From Tenodera sinensis (taxonomy: Eukaryota; Arthropoda; Insecta; Mantodea; Mantidae), in contig CM060963.1 in NCBI GenBank assembly GCA_030765045.1, forward strand, positions 71,246,117 to 71,310,116: a stretch of 64,000 nucleotides of DNA, in the 5' to 3' direction. A program made the position numbers and the translations under genes. Shown here one piece after another: positions 25,401 to 40,400 of the stretch (the first letter of the stretch is position 1; every line of letters starts with the position of its first letter). Under the pieces are notes generated by a model, which worked only from the letters and a program-made list of their open reading frames with translations, had not been told where the DNA came from and ran no database searches.

Positions 25401-28400
25401 CTTCTTATCAAACCAATTTGCAAAAACTATCTCCAGGTACCTTAAAATACTGGAAGTTGATGACAGTTTTGTTGAATTCAAATTAAAAGTATAAATCTAC
25501 TTGATTAATATGAGGCATGTTCTTAAAGTGAGTATGATTTAAATGTTTTGCAGCTGCAGCACTGTAGTCGCTGTTTTGAGCATGTCTGATCACTTCCTCC
25601 ATTCATTAGGAAGCCAGACGCAGCTGTGAGTGATCAACACTTCATGTTTTCATGTTGTTAGAGCATTTCAAAGTGTTAAAAATAATCAAACAATCCACCA
25701 ACTGTGGCATTAGATCAGTGATTTAATTTTTGAAAGAGGAATTTTATGCCATACTGTGTGAAGTTTATGGGGAAACATAATGGGTGACAATGCCCTCCCC
25801 CACATAACCAAACAAACTGAAGATCTGATTGCATCACATGGTTGGAAACAATTTAACCACCCTCCCCACAGTCCAGATTTGGCACCAAGTGATTTTCAAC
25901 CATTTCTTCACCTGAAGAATTTCTTGGTGGAAAAATTTCAATGGCAATGATGTTGTAAAACAAGAAGTGCAGACTTGGTTTTCATCACAGGTATCATCAT
26001 TCTTTGATGAAAGCATACAAATACTGGCTTTCCATTACAAAAAATGCCTGAATAATAGTGGTCACTATGTAGAGAAGTAGTATAAGTTGTAAGGTAATAA
26101 ATGATAATAAAGTATTTGGAGAATAATGTTGTTATTTTTAAGTAATTATCAGTTTAAAAATGTGCCTCATAACACAAAACAACACTATTTTCAAGGCAGT
26201 AAATAGTATAGCTGAACTCCTTAAAGTATATTACTACCGAACTACACTAGTGTCCTAAACTTGGATTGAATTCCATATAGCATGTCCTTTTGCTGGCCCC
26301 TCATAGCCATGGTTGCTGGAGTGTATGAGTATGTCTTTGGTGCAGAGGGCTACGGGTTTGAGTCCTACCCTGGATGTTTGTGTTTTGTGTATATGTGTAA
26401 AAACAGATTCTCCGAAACATGTCCGTTAAAAGTAAGTTGATGATGGAGGCAACCTAGATAAAAAAAGGAAAAACAGAAAATGTGCATAAAAATAAAGCAT
26501 GAAAACAGGGGGGGGGAGGCTAGTTTCCTCCATTATTAACTGGATATCTATATAACAAGAAATCAAGAATTGTCAACATGGGAACAGATCTTCAACTGGA
26601 AGAACAAGGCCAAAATATTCAATTTTGATTCTCTACAAGGTGACCCATTGTACAAGTTCCTAGTACCAGCACCAGAACAGTCGACATGAAAAATCAGCTT
26701 CATTACCCAAGAGTAATTTATATCTAGTTAATAATGTAGGAAACTAGCCTTTGAAGTATGTTGCACAAAATTTAAAAACTGAATGCTGTTTTTTCTTATT
26801 AATCAACTCAATTTCTACTTTTTGTTTTATCTCCAATTAGTTGATAGGTCTATGCAACTAGATGGTTTGCTAAATGTGTTCCCAGGAGGTAGTTAAGTAC
26901 AGTTCTACATCTATGAAAGCATACATCAACTCTTTTCCATATCTGTTAGTTATTAGAGTGCAGAGCATGTACTTAGGCAAAGGAGTACTGGGTTGTGCAG
27001 AAGCAACAGAGGAGCAATAGGTGCTAGTATCGCCACAGAGTACAGTCCATGTATCACATAGATTATAGAAACAGCAGGATAGCCAACTGGGGTGGAGGGT
27101 GTCCCTGTCCCTCTAACTCTCTCTGCCTCTTTCTGCACAGCAACATGCCTTCGTTCATGCTCATGACTCTAGCCCTTCTTTTCTCCCCTTCTTTACCACA
27201 GAACTATAAATGTGTTTTTATACAATCAGGATAATGCATAACAAAGCAAAGCAGGGATGATCAATTAACAAGCCTGTGGATTCAGAGACAAAAGGTACAG
27301 AATTTATTTTTTACCTATGCCTCACATTAATATGTTTATCCCTTTTTATGATAATTTGTTTAAATTGATTATCTCTTCTATAAAAATTGAGAAACATTAG
27401 ATAAAAAGGAAAATAATATGAATACAGATACAAATGTTGCCAAGGTTTCTGCTCCACTACTGATACTTGCTTAAACATTAACACAATAACTTAGAACATT
27501 TCAGAAATGCCCATTGCTCTTAATATAATTTGTTTAACCATTATTAAGATTTCAATCACATAACTTACCAGAGCTATCATATCCATGGGTTATTTCATGA
27601 CCAACAATTGCACCTATTCTGCCATAGTCTAATGCGCTAAGCAAAACAATAAATACAAATATTAATCCAAATACTAAATAAAATTTTACATAAATTATAG
27701 CTATTCAGATGTGAAAATAATATGAGAAACCTGTATTAAGCATATGTACAGTATTCTTACAAAAAATAAGACTTTTAGTTTTATCTCGTGAAATGCACTA
27801 ATAAATTATTATGCACTTAACATAAAAAAGAAATAATTGATTTCTTATATACATATAAAAAATATGGTGCACAGAGTGTACCTATTGCAATATTTATTTT
27901 TTAGTCTGTTTGTATAATTATTTATTTATTTGTGTGTTTACAGTTTTTGTTTGTTTATTTATTGATTTATTGATAGATTGACTTATTTATGCATACTGGG
28001 AAAGCAAAAATCCTCTGAATGGGCTGTGCTGTGTTTGGCCTTTTGGCATCCTCAGCGCTCATTGCCATCTGCACTACCATAGAAAGGTGCAGATGAAACC
28101 TTACAATATTTTTAAAGCTACTTTTAAAGGCTTTACTTACCAATTTTATGAAAAGATGGTGAAACTGTTCACCATTGTTGTCCATACATTTTTGGCAGTT
28201 CTTTAGAAATTATCCATTTATGAGTTCTTTATTTCTCCAATTGTAAAAAATTTTACAAGGATCGTCAAATTCTATGTACATACAATACAAGTTATTTACA
28301 TAAATATGAGACTAGTTGAGAATATTGGGAAGTGCAATATACCATATTTTATCAATTTTTGTACTCTTCTACAGAGTAAAATGCCTTTTCTAATAGATAA

Positions 28401-31400
28401 GATTTAATATTCTTTTGTTTGATTTTTTCATTTGTTATCTGTTTAATTCTAGATCTTTGCTACTATTTTCTATGCACTTATTATTTAGACCACCTATAAG
28501 TCTATTTCTAAAATAATTTTCTTTTGTTCTAGTGTTATATTTATGGATATTGCTGTTTTTGTTTTGATTATAACTTTTTAATGTGAGTTTAGTACATTCA
28601 TATATATACAAAGAAGGCAACGTTAGAATATTTAGTTTTTTAAACACATTTCTACATGAATCTCTTTTTTCTATTTCTGCAATTAAGTGTACTGCTCTCT
28701 TTTGCAGCCTAAACAGCCTTAGAAGTAATGTTTTATGTGTTGTGCCCCATAATACCACTCCATAGTTTAGGTGCGAGTGAATGAAGGCATAGTATACTTG
28801 CTTGACACTTCTTTTATCTATTCTTTGTGTTATTTGTTTTAGTACATATAAACCTGAATTAATCTTGCTTATGACTTTTCCAGCATGCATATTCCATTTC
28901 AAGTTACTGTCTATTATTAATCCTAGGAAATTTGTTTTATTTACTTGTTGAATTTCTCTGTTTTCTATTTTTATCTTTATATTTGTGTTTGTTTGTTTTT
29001 TGTTACAGAGACTAATTTGCATCCACTCTGTTTTGTTTGCGTTTAATACCATACCTAAATTTTTTAGATGTTGACTGACTTTTTCTAGTAGAGTATTTGC
29101 CCTAATTTGTAGCTCTATTTCTGTTTTTCCTGTAACTACAATCATAGTGTCATCTGCATAACCTATCGCTATTCCCCCAGCTTCTTGAATTATTTTAAAT
29201 AAACTGTTTATGTAGAGTAAGAATAGATACGGTCCTAATTTTGAGCCTTGTGGTACTCCATGTTTTACTTTTTTGAATTGTGATAGAATTTTTGTTAGCT
29301 TTCCACTTACATTGTGTATTATTTCAACGCATTGTTCTCTATTTTGTAAATAAGAGCCAAGCCACTTTGATGGTGTGCCTCTAATTCCATAATTTTCTAA
29401 CTTTGTCATCAATGTTTCTATGTTAACGCAATCAAAGGCTTTAGAAAGATCAAGGAATATTGCGATTACATATTCCCTTCTATTTAGAGCATTTATAATA
29501 ATGTCATTTCCTTTACAAATTGCTTCTATTGTAGACTTTTTCTTTTGAAACCCAAACTGACATTTTGATAAAATTTGAAACCTATTACAGAAACTTTGTA
29601 GCTGTACGAGAAATAATCCCTCTACTATTTTAGAGAAGGTTGAGCATAAAGATATAGGTCTATAATTTTCCATTTCTAGTTTAGAGTTTTTTTTCTTGTA
29701 AATTGGTCTAACTACAACTTGTTTTAAATTATTGGGAAATATTCCCGAGTTGAAAGACTGATAAATTGAGTGAGTTAGTATTTCTGTAATTTCATATTTG
29801 CAGTATTTGATTATCTCATTTGTAAATTCATCCAACCCACTGGATCTTTTGTTTTTTAGTGAATTTATCTGTGCAAGAACTTCATCCTCATAAATTTGCC
29901 TAAGCACCATAGAGTTACATACATTTTTTTCATTTATCGGCACATACTGGATTTGTTTTATTCCTAATTTTGTAACAATGTTTGCATAGTGTTCATTGAA
30001 ATGGTCAGCTATCTTTATAGGGTCTTGTATCACTTGACTGTTAATTTCAATGGACATATTTTTCTGCCATTTTTGTTTGTTTTCCTTATCTATTGAGTTT
30101 ATGATGCTCCATGTAGCTTTAATTTTATTTTCTGCATTTGTTATCTGATGTGTATTATGTAACTTCTGTGCTTCTTTTATTACATTATTTAAGATTTTAT
30201 TATATTTTTCTATATAATCATAAGATTTGTCGTCAAGATTAGGGTGTTTTAAACTATTTAAAAACTGCATACGCTTCTTGGAGATATCTATGCCTTTAGT
30301 GACCCAATTATTACCTTTCGGTGTTTTTAATTTTACTTTACGTAACGGCACGGTTGCATCCAAACATTTTCCTAAGATTATATCTAGGCAATCAAATTTA
30401 TCATTTATTTCATTTTCTTTACGTATATCTGCCCAATTTATTACTTGAAGATGTTGTCTTAACGCTTCTATTGTATTTTTATTTACAAGCCTTTTAATTT
30501 CTGTTATATTATCAGTATTATTTTTTTGTTTACCTAAGGTTTTAGTTTCAATTTGTTGCCCAAAATGATCGCTAATTCCCATTTTTACGATTTTGCTACT
30601 CCAGTTCTCTAGTTTTAAGTTTGTGTACATGTGATCGACGCATCACTCACCATAGTTCACATTGAGAAATGCTAGCAATTTCCTGACGGGTATTTTGTTT
30701 TAATTCTTCCAAGGTGTATGTGCTTGTCTTGTACACTGTATGTTTTAAGCTACCCCAGAGATAGAAATCACAGGGGGTGAGGTCAAGGGATCGAGGAGGC
30801 CACAAATCTCTACTAATAATTCTGTCCTGAAACACACTTTTAGTTGTTCTTATCGAAAGATTGGCCATATAAGTTGTTGCAGAGTCTTGTTGAAAAAAGG
30901 CTAAATCACGCTTCCTATTTGTTAATTCTCTAAAAAAGAGGGGCAAAATTGTATTCACATATGTACAGGTATCAACTGTTTACTTGAAAAAAAAATTGGC
31001 CCTATAACTCAGAACCTAATATTATTCATGAAGTAGCCCTTCAAGAAAAATTTAGTGTATGATGAGCCATTAGTGGAGAAAAGTTTCTCAGAGCTCCAAT
31101 AAGTGATTTCTGTCTCTGGCATAACTTTAAACACAAATTGTACTATACAAACACACACACTCTGGAAGAATTAAAATATTTGCCAGGGAATTGCCAGCAT
31201 TTCTCAATGTGAACTATGACGAGGGCTGGATAGTTTCCTAAAGAGGTGCCACAAATGTATGTATGGACAACAGTGACCAGTTTCAACATCTTTCATAAAG
31301 TTGGTCAGTAAAGTCTTTAAAAGTAGAGAGGTAGAACTGGAACTTAAAAATTCAATGCTACAACTGGGATTTGAACCACAGACCTTCCGCTTACCAGGCG

Positions 31401-34400
31401 GCTGCTCTAACCATTGAGCTATTGTGACAAACTGCCAGAATGGCATTAAATTCTCAAACCAGTTCGTATTTCTCCTGGCAAACCACAAAGGCAAACTTTG
31501 TCCACACACGGCTTGTGTGTTTAAAAACACCAACAGTAAGTTTGTTTTCATAAATAAATAATCTTCAAAAGTAGTTTTAAAATGTTGTATGGTTTCATCC
31601 ATGCCTTTCTATGATAGCAGCAGACTGCAACAAGCGCCAAGCATACTGAGCTGCCAGACACTGCATAGCCTGCTCTGAGGTTGTTTTCTCTCCCAGTAAA
31701 TATTGCTAAGCCCTACATAATGGAGCCTATAGGAACTGGCCATGGCCACTTGTTCCAAAGGTATCCATTCATACAAATAGTGATAGAGAAGTTTATCATG
31801 CCAATCATTTGGCTATCAGGGGTTATAACCTCAGAGCACACTGCTTGATGTTTCGCTAGATTTCCTGCATGGTACACAGACACATATGGTAACATCAAAA
31901 CAGCTCCACCTTCAGTAAAAACTGACCTCTTATTGAATCCTACCAAGAGATTCTTGGATTTCAAGGTTTAAAAGTAAAGCCCCCTTAATTATTTGGTTAC
32001 AGTTTACACCAATGGTGCACAAGGACCATTGCATCTTGACCAGCAGACATTGAGGAGTAAATCTTGTTACCTTCTGTCATTAACACCACCTCAATTACAC
32101 TGATCATCCTGCAAACCCCACACACCATCATTTCATTGGTTAAACAAATGACACACCTTGGACTGCCTTCAGCCTGCCAACTTGCTGACTGACTGATTTG
32201 ACCATCAACATAAATAGTTTTCAAACATAAGCTTTGGAGGCAAAGTATCTTTGCAATATAATTTAAAAGTAATTATGAGAGTTAGTACACTTGCAAATAT
32301 TGAAATTATAATCTCTTACTGGTTCAAATAAACATTAATGCATTGCATACAAACAGGAAGCCCACTGATAACTACAGACAGAATATGGAAGTTCATATAC
32401 TAAACCATGCTTACTAACATTATGGGAGCAAATATGTTTACATTGTTGCACTATGTAGAATTCAATGCATGTCACAAAAAAATTAATATCTCATAATATT
32501 TTGATAGAATCTTTGTACTTTATGAAAATCATAATATTTCTTTATCTTTTGAGGAGTTATATTTTCTGCTTTTTATGTGCCTGGCCACTTCTGGCACCCC
32601 ATCCATCAGTGAAAAATATTTGAGAGCAAGAGGATTAATGATTTCATTGTCAGAAATCCAGCATTAGCTAAAAACACATTTTCTGCTTTTAAAATGATTT
32701 CTGTAAGCAGTGAACTAGACTTTCCCAGGCATTCCGTTCAGGCAGTTGTCTGTGAAACACCACCCTTTCGATTAAGTCAGAAATAAATGAGAAAATGCAG
32801 CTTCCGTGACATCACATGCAAAATTAAACATTCTCTTTTCTTGAAGACCTGAAATGTTTGGCTACAAATGCTTCTAATGCCATATTGTGATTAGTATTCA
32901 CCAAGAACAGAACAAGCAGTAATTTTTTTTCTTTTAATATAAGTTTAAGGGTTTCACACTGATTAAAATCTGTAAACTCCATATAATTGCTTGTATTTCT
33001 TTTGATATTTCACTAAAAAATATGGATAAAATCTACAAAGCCTGTTTTTTTTCTTCATATTAATGAAGTGAATTTTATACAAACCCTTAAAATATGTCTT
33101 ACCCTTAAAATATATATTTAATAATATTTGTGGTCTTTTTCCTTCATATTTTCACATTTTGGCAAACAAAATTTAATAATTTGCCCAATTTTTCTTCATA
33201 GCTTGCCCATTCCTACTGATAATTGAAGTAGATTAGCAATAGTCATCAAATATGTCATTGTGCATATAAAGGGCATAATGTCACAAATGTTAATTGAATT
33301 TACTGGAGCAGATCATTAAAGAAACAGAGCTTAGCAAGTTTGGTCTCTTGGTTTCATATTATTTTTGTAGGCACATATTTCTTGAATTAAATAAAATGAT
33401 GTGAAAAACAAAATGCTACTCTGATGACTCTCGAGTTTACTTCTTTAAAAACATTTCCTTTGTCAAATTCACACCTACTGTCTTATATGCATATTTCACT
33501 GATTCCTTGGAAATCATGTGTAATATAATTACTTAAGAAAGCTTTCATTTTTTTTTCCAGTTTTAAGTCTTTGTTAATCTTTACCGATTTTCCAGTTATA
33601 TAACGTTCAATAGGTATGAAGAGAACTATCCAGAGAATATTTAAAGCATATTTCTTTCATCACGTCAATAGCTTTGAGAATGAGTTAGAGTCAACTCGAA
33701 ACTCGAGTCAGTGTTTGAAAAAATAACTTGCAACATTACTAAGATAAGTGAAGTTTTTAGTTTCTAACTTGTTCTTACTTTAGAATCTGAACCCTGTTTT
33801 ATTTTAAACAAAACCATTAGTCATTTTGAGAATATTAAAAAAGGTACTAATAAGTTTTTCATCCAAAGGGAATACTTCAAGCTGACTCTTAAGTTATGTA
33901 TGATTATCTATTTACCGCATTGTTTCGCTTCCTGTAAAGAAAGGTTCCTCCATGATGCCTGCTGGAAAAGCTGAAACAATTGAAAGGAATGTTTCAGTTA
34001 TGTTACTATTGATTACCACAAATGTGAATTGTGAATGGAAAATTTAAGATATGGTTCCTTTCAGATACATGCCATATACCTTAAAGTATTATCAATGTAA
34101 CAGCTTAAAATGATATAAAATACATTATTCAAATTATTAATTTATGAAATCTTAAAAAGCAAAGGACCGTGTTTCTATTAATAAATATTAATATTTATAA
34201 ACATACACTGGATAACCATTCTTGGAAACTGCTCACTGACATAAAAGAAATCTTATGTACATATTTTATTATCCAGTTAGAATGCTGACACATTGCTCTA
34301 AGTACTCATAGGGTGTTGCCTGCTTCTGATAGGGAAAGTAGCAATGTATAGAAATCTGTGTTATCAGTATTAGCTACCAAATTGCATGCTTTACTTGCTT

Positions 34401-37400
34401 TCTGTATAACATCTTGCAACTAAACTTTCTGAAGAGGAAGCTAAGGATATATTGGAGCAGTGCTGTCCAACTTTCTCACGTACTCAGGCACGTTTAACTC
34501 ATACCTAAGGAGGTGCGGGTGCCATCACAACCACCATTAGGGCAAGTACCCCTCTTTTGAGAGGAAAAAGGGAAAGCACTGGTTAAGGAATTAATGAATA
34601 CAATGCTGTATTCATGTACAGCATTGTATTGCTGATACAAAAATGTACTTCATGGGTGTATACTAGGAAGATATTTGGAAGAAAAGTTTTGTCTTGAAAT
34701 TTTAACTAATATTAGAAATTGTCAGAGTAAAAATTTGCTGATGAAGGGTGTCAGAAAAATACATCATGGGCACCATGACACTTACAGGCTGGTTGGACAG
34801 CGCTGTATTGGTGGATAGGAGAATAGATGGAACTTTAGTAAAAGACCCTCTATTACTCTTGAGGACTTACTTTATTTAGGATGGTGCCCTTTTATACCAC
34901 TGTAAGGATGAACAAACCTGCCAGTGGTTAAGAACAAATCTCAATGGGTTTAAACTGAAAGAAAATTTTGTTCTTAAAGTAATGGAGGGAAAATAGTTGC
35001 TAAAACCTGTAAATGTAGCCTTCAGGACCAAGGACTCGAAGATATTTTGAAGAGAATGAAGGCACTTAATCCAGGGCTAACCATTGGAAAGCTAGACAGA
35101 CAGGAGGAACCTATGTGATAACAACTTATCTTTCTCTTGACCAAGCATCCTCCAAAGTCATAAAAGTAATAACTTGATAGCTTATACTGGACTTGATAAA
35201 GGCTAGTTCAAGATACTCTTAGCTACAATCCAAAGAGGAAGTTGGTGAATCCAAAGAAGTGGAGGAGACTGGAGACAATGGCAACTGAGGTATCAGGAAG
35301 CCATGGAGAGCCAAGAACCTTCAACTAAATAAGGTAAGTTAATCTCAATAATGGTTAAGATATTTGTAGTTCAGATTAACTTACAACATTGTAAGGCAGC
35401 TACTGCTGCCTATTGCAGAAAACTAGCTGATTCTTCAAAAACCTTGGATCTACAAGCACAGTGTAGGAGAAATTAACAAAATTGGTGGATGTAAGGGCTG
35501 TTTTATAAAGAATGATTTTTTACAACCACAATTTCTCAGGCTATAATTTAATCTTGTGATATTCTGTTAGCTTAATGTGTGAAAAACACACCATAGTAGT
35601 TTCACTGTTGGTACTCCTGGTTCCTATCTGTGAGAGGCGGGCAAACAGAGACAAGTTCATATTGCCTACTGCAATAATGGAGATGGCATGCGAGGAATGA
35701 TATGCAGCTTTGAAATTCTACTTTCATCTCAGCAAATCTTCAGCTGAGATCTATATATAGAGCTGAGGCCTATACTCCATAGGAAGCTTATGGAGAGTCT
35801 GTCTTCCCTATGGCACAGCTTGAAAGTGGTTTAAGTTGTTTAAAGAAGGGAGACAATAAATTTCAATGGACGATGGACCCAGTGTTCAGTTACTACTCTT
35901 ACAGAAGGAAACCTCAAAATCACTGCTGTCATTGTGAGAGAGAATCGATGAATAACATTTTCTCAAATACTGAAAATTTCACTGGGTGCCACCTACAGGT
36001 GGTGACAGAAAATTTACACATGACACGTGTTTGTCCACAATGGGTTCCAAGACTGTTGATTCCCGAACAAAAGGATATTCACATGCAGTTGAAGTTGAAG
36101 TTAGAGGAAGATCCAGATTAGATTAGATTATATTGCGTTCAGTGAGTTCATAGAGTTTCTTTCAAAGGTAATCACTGCTAATGAAACTTGGCTACATCAT
36201 TTTGATCCTGAGAGCAAATAGCAAAGCTCAGTGTGGAAATCTCCTTCATTACTAATCCCCCAAAATGCAAAAGTGGTTCCTTCTGCTGGGAAAGTTATGG
36301 TCATCTCATTTTTTGCTTGTTGTACCTGCACACTATCAGTAACTGGGCAATACTACAGGGATGTCCTGAAAACATTGCAACTCCATATCAGGTGCAATAG
36401 ACCACATTTCCATGAAACAGGATGGATGCTGCACCACGATAATGCATGACTGCATGTTGACAATGTTCTTGCTGAATATCTTGCAAAAATCAATGTGAGG
36501 TGTGTACCTCACTCTCCCTATACTCCAGGTTTATCCCCATATGACTTTGCTATCCCCTAACATGAAGAAATAGGTACCTTCTTGAGAGGCATCATCCATC
36601 ATCAGAAGCAGTAGTGAAGGTTGCAGAGATGATTTTGAAGGATGTCTCAAAAAAAGTTTTCCATTATTCTTTGCAGACTGGCAGGAATGCTGGGACTGGT
36701 GCATCACATCCCAGGGAGACCATATTGAGAAGGACCATACAAATCATGATGGGTAAAGGTATCTTGTTCAAAAAAATTATGATATTTATTGAACAGCCCT
36801 CATATAAAGAATTGGTTAAATGCAATACACATATTGAGATACAGTTCTGTGGCATTACAACTGTTGAGTTACTCATTAGGATAGATGGACAAAGATAAAC
36901 ACTTTCAGAGAACTCTACCCATCTTCTTTATGAGGAGGAGGACCCATTATATAAGTAAGGGATCTCATTGATTATAGACTAATTTCAGAAAAGGAAGTTA
37001 TAATAGGCTGTGATGCCAATGCATACCACATAATGTGGAGCAGCTTGAACATCCTCTGATTAGGAGAATGCTTACTGAAGTATTGGTAAGTACAAATCTA
37101 AATATTTTGAACAAAGGCAATGAACCTTCTTTCATCATTAAAGAGGCAATTGACATTACCTAGAACTTCTCAAGCAGAAAATCTGGTTGAAAATTGGCAT
37201 GTATCAGATGATGAGTCTTTATTAGACTATAGGTTAAGATTAAATTGCAGGACTTTCAGTCTGTGGTCTTTAGGAAGCCAAAGAACATTGACCAGGAGTC
37301 AAACTGATGAGATTTGTCATCTCTTGTTCAGGGTATATCAAAGAACATTTGTTTGACACTGAACATTGGACATGAAGTTTGCTGTTTATCAGTTACAGCA

Positions 37401-40400
37401 ATCTATTCTGCTGTCTAGCCATGACAACCATGAGGCTAAAGTTGCTAATTTCACAAAGAATGCCCCACAGTGTTCTAAGCAATTAAGTAAACTTAGAATA
37501 AATAGTAGGTTATTCAATACAGCCAAAACAACAGGTTGTTGGAAAAGGCACTAAGAGGAACTTAACTACCTTGAAATAAGAAAGGCCAAATGGACTTCAT
37601 GAAGGCCGCACTGTCAGGGAATCAAGGATATATCTGGGAGTATCAGACCCATGAAGGTAATGAATGACTAACAGTGCTGTTCAAAAACTTGGTACACTAA
37701 AATTACCTAATGGTAAATATATATGACCAGGCATGAGACACTGAAAAAATGTTCAGAATACAGCTCCAGGTTCAATTGATATTGATTAGCAGCAGATAGA
37801 CAACCACACTGGAATCTGATGTCAGGACAAACAGGGATGATTGCAGGGCCGTAGCCAGAGGGGAGCCAGGTTGGGCAGCACCCGTACTGGAAAATGTTTT
37901 GCCACATGTGTCCTTTCCTGTTTAGAAATTTTAGAAATATTTCAGTAATAAATTAATGACTAAAATAACTATGTATTAAAGACTATATTAATAGCAACCA
38001 TGCTGTAATAATTACCCATTGTCTTATTCCAGCGTGCCAAATATCCAAACCTCTTGGCAGTCAAAGGTCTCTCAAGAAGCCACGAAAATGCAGCTGAATA
38101 TATGTACATAGCAGTCTTTGGAAATCATCTTCTTGCACATGTGCAGTCACTTCATTTCCCCTCCCCACCAGAGATCATTTCATCTCATTTGGTCTCATCC
38201 TCAGTTGTGACTGAAGCTAACTTCTTGCCCACCAACTCTCTGTTGCTGCAGTCCTGTTGCCATCTGGTGTTAGGGGCCCAAAGTTTTAACACTTTGTTCA
38301 ACACCAGGATTTCATAATTTACTACATTATTAATGTTGATCAGTAAAAAAGAACAGCAATAGAGTATTATCTTCCTTTCATAGAAGTTTGAAAACAGTGT
38401 TGTTCTAATTAATTTAATTGACTCACCTTTTAAATTAAAGCAATAGAGTAGTAAATTTTGAAATCCCGACATTGAATGAAGTGTTAAAACTCTGTGCCCC
38501 TGACTTAAGATGACCACAAGACCATAGCAACAGAGAGTTGGTGGAGAAAGAAGTTGGTTTCAGTTACCTAACAGCAGAGGATGAGATTGAATTATCTTGA
38601 AAACGTTCCAGTTTTTCCAGTATGTTATAAGTGAAGGCGAGTACAAATAAAGTGACCCAAAAAATCAGATTCAAGCACAAAGAATACTTCACTGTTAATA
38701 GTGCTTATATTTTTAATATTTATAATATCTATAAAGCATATTCTTCATGAAATCCCAAAGGAGCAGACGTTCTAAAATGCACTGATTAAGTTTTTGCATA
38801 CATTGATATATGCTAGTTAACTTAAATATGCTAGTTTGCTATACCTACTTAATAGCATTGTATAGCTAATGGAAAAATTTTTGGGAGATTTGGTGAAAAT
38901 ATCTTGAAGAGAGATTGGTATATGTGAAATAAAAACGATAGAATAAAAGCCAGTTAATTGAAAATTCCAGCCCAGAGTTTGAGTGAAAAATAAATGTCAG
39001 AATGTAATAGAAACTATGGCACTAAATAAAATTTTTCTGGTGTAAAATAATTATACTGTGCACTTCTGACTAAAGTATGTTCAGCAAACAGCATCAGTAT
39101 GTTTCATTGATTCTCCTCCTGCACTCTAAGGAAATCAGTTCAAGTAGAGCTAAAAGGATGGTAAAATATATTCTAAAATACAGATGGCGTTATACTTACT
39201 GATTCTATTATTCAGACCATTATAGAAGGCATTAACTGTAAGGGGAGACTGTGTCCATCTGCAACATAAACAATGTACAGTTTTAATGGCAGTTGTTTTT
39301 TTAAGTTGTTTAATCATAAATGAGTACTAATTGAGATATGCTACACCAGTAGGGTTGCCAGGTCCTATGTTTTTCCCGTAAGTTGTACATCTTTTGGGTT
39401 AATCTTACATTTTGCTTTTTTTTTCTTCCCATAAGACGGTTACTTCCATTTTTCTATTTTTCGGGCAGGGAAACAAATTTTTGACCACAAAATGCTATTA
39501 GCAATGTTCTGATAGATTGCACTGTAGTGTAGCCATATGCTTATTTCGAGAACGTTGGTGACAGCAATAAAATACAGTTACAGCATCATGGTCCATTGTT
39601 AAGTTCTCATCCTTGTATTTTTTTGACATAGATGGAAGATGGACATGTTTATTCATAGCGTAGACTGTAGAACCAAGCAAACGCTTAACTGAAGAACAAA
39701 ACTACATTTCTACGAGGCAAGGTTAAGGTAAGTAGTTAGTACTATTTACTTAGAATAGAAGTGTTGTACTCACTACTAGCATTTATTTACAAATACGATA
39801 TTTTATCAATCTGGGTTAATTTTATATTTTGATTTTCATTTCAGTCACTTGATTTGTGAACTGAATGCATTATCACTGATTTGAGAAACAGAGGCACGAA
39901 TTGATTGAATCTAAATTACAGATGGTTATAAACTTTTCATATTCATACAATTTTTTTAAACTGCAAACTGTGATGCAAAATTGTTTTTAAAAAAGAAAAT
40001 TCTGAAAATAAATACCAACAATAAAAGTGCTCCTGACTAGAATCAGTCTTGAAAATTCTATTTTGGCATTTAGTTGTCTGTAAAAAAAAAATACATTTTT
40101 TCCCTAAAAAAAGGGAAATCATCCTTTTTTTCATAAACAAAATATGGCAACCCTACAAACAGGTGACAAAAGAAGTAAAGAAAGAAGGAATAAGTATAGA
40201 AAGGAGGAAACTTTGTTTCTGCTGCAATAAAAATAGTCCTTACTTTCACCTCTGTGTTGGAAGATGAGAAATCTTTTGTTACCTGCCTACATAAATTTAT
40301 TTGCTCATTTGTAACAACAGAGAGTTTCCTAAACTTTTTTTAGTAATAGCCATTCTCTATAAAATGGAATGAATATTTTTCACTTCAAGTCAACTTTGCT

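Larger units (their letters stand above)
28003..30958 (-). mobile_element. Family T Tc1/mariner transposon split by a LINE
   Basis: The minus-strand transposase starts at right (30958) with FFQQDSATTY, holding the second catalytic Asp, and SLDLTPCDFYLWG, holding the third, 38 residues later. It stops at 30641. The remaining C-terminal coding and 3' non-coding part resumes at 28217 and ends near 28003, matching the 24.8-kb copy. The 2.4 kb between is a LINE. The 5' half is missing. The QQD...PCD signature places it in the Tc1/mariner superfamily. Confidence 0.8.

Noticed and set aside
31204..31602. A 132-codon minus-strand frame
   Set aside because: It runs across the transposon/SINE borders and has no homology as a whole.
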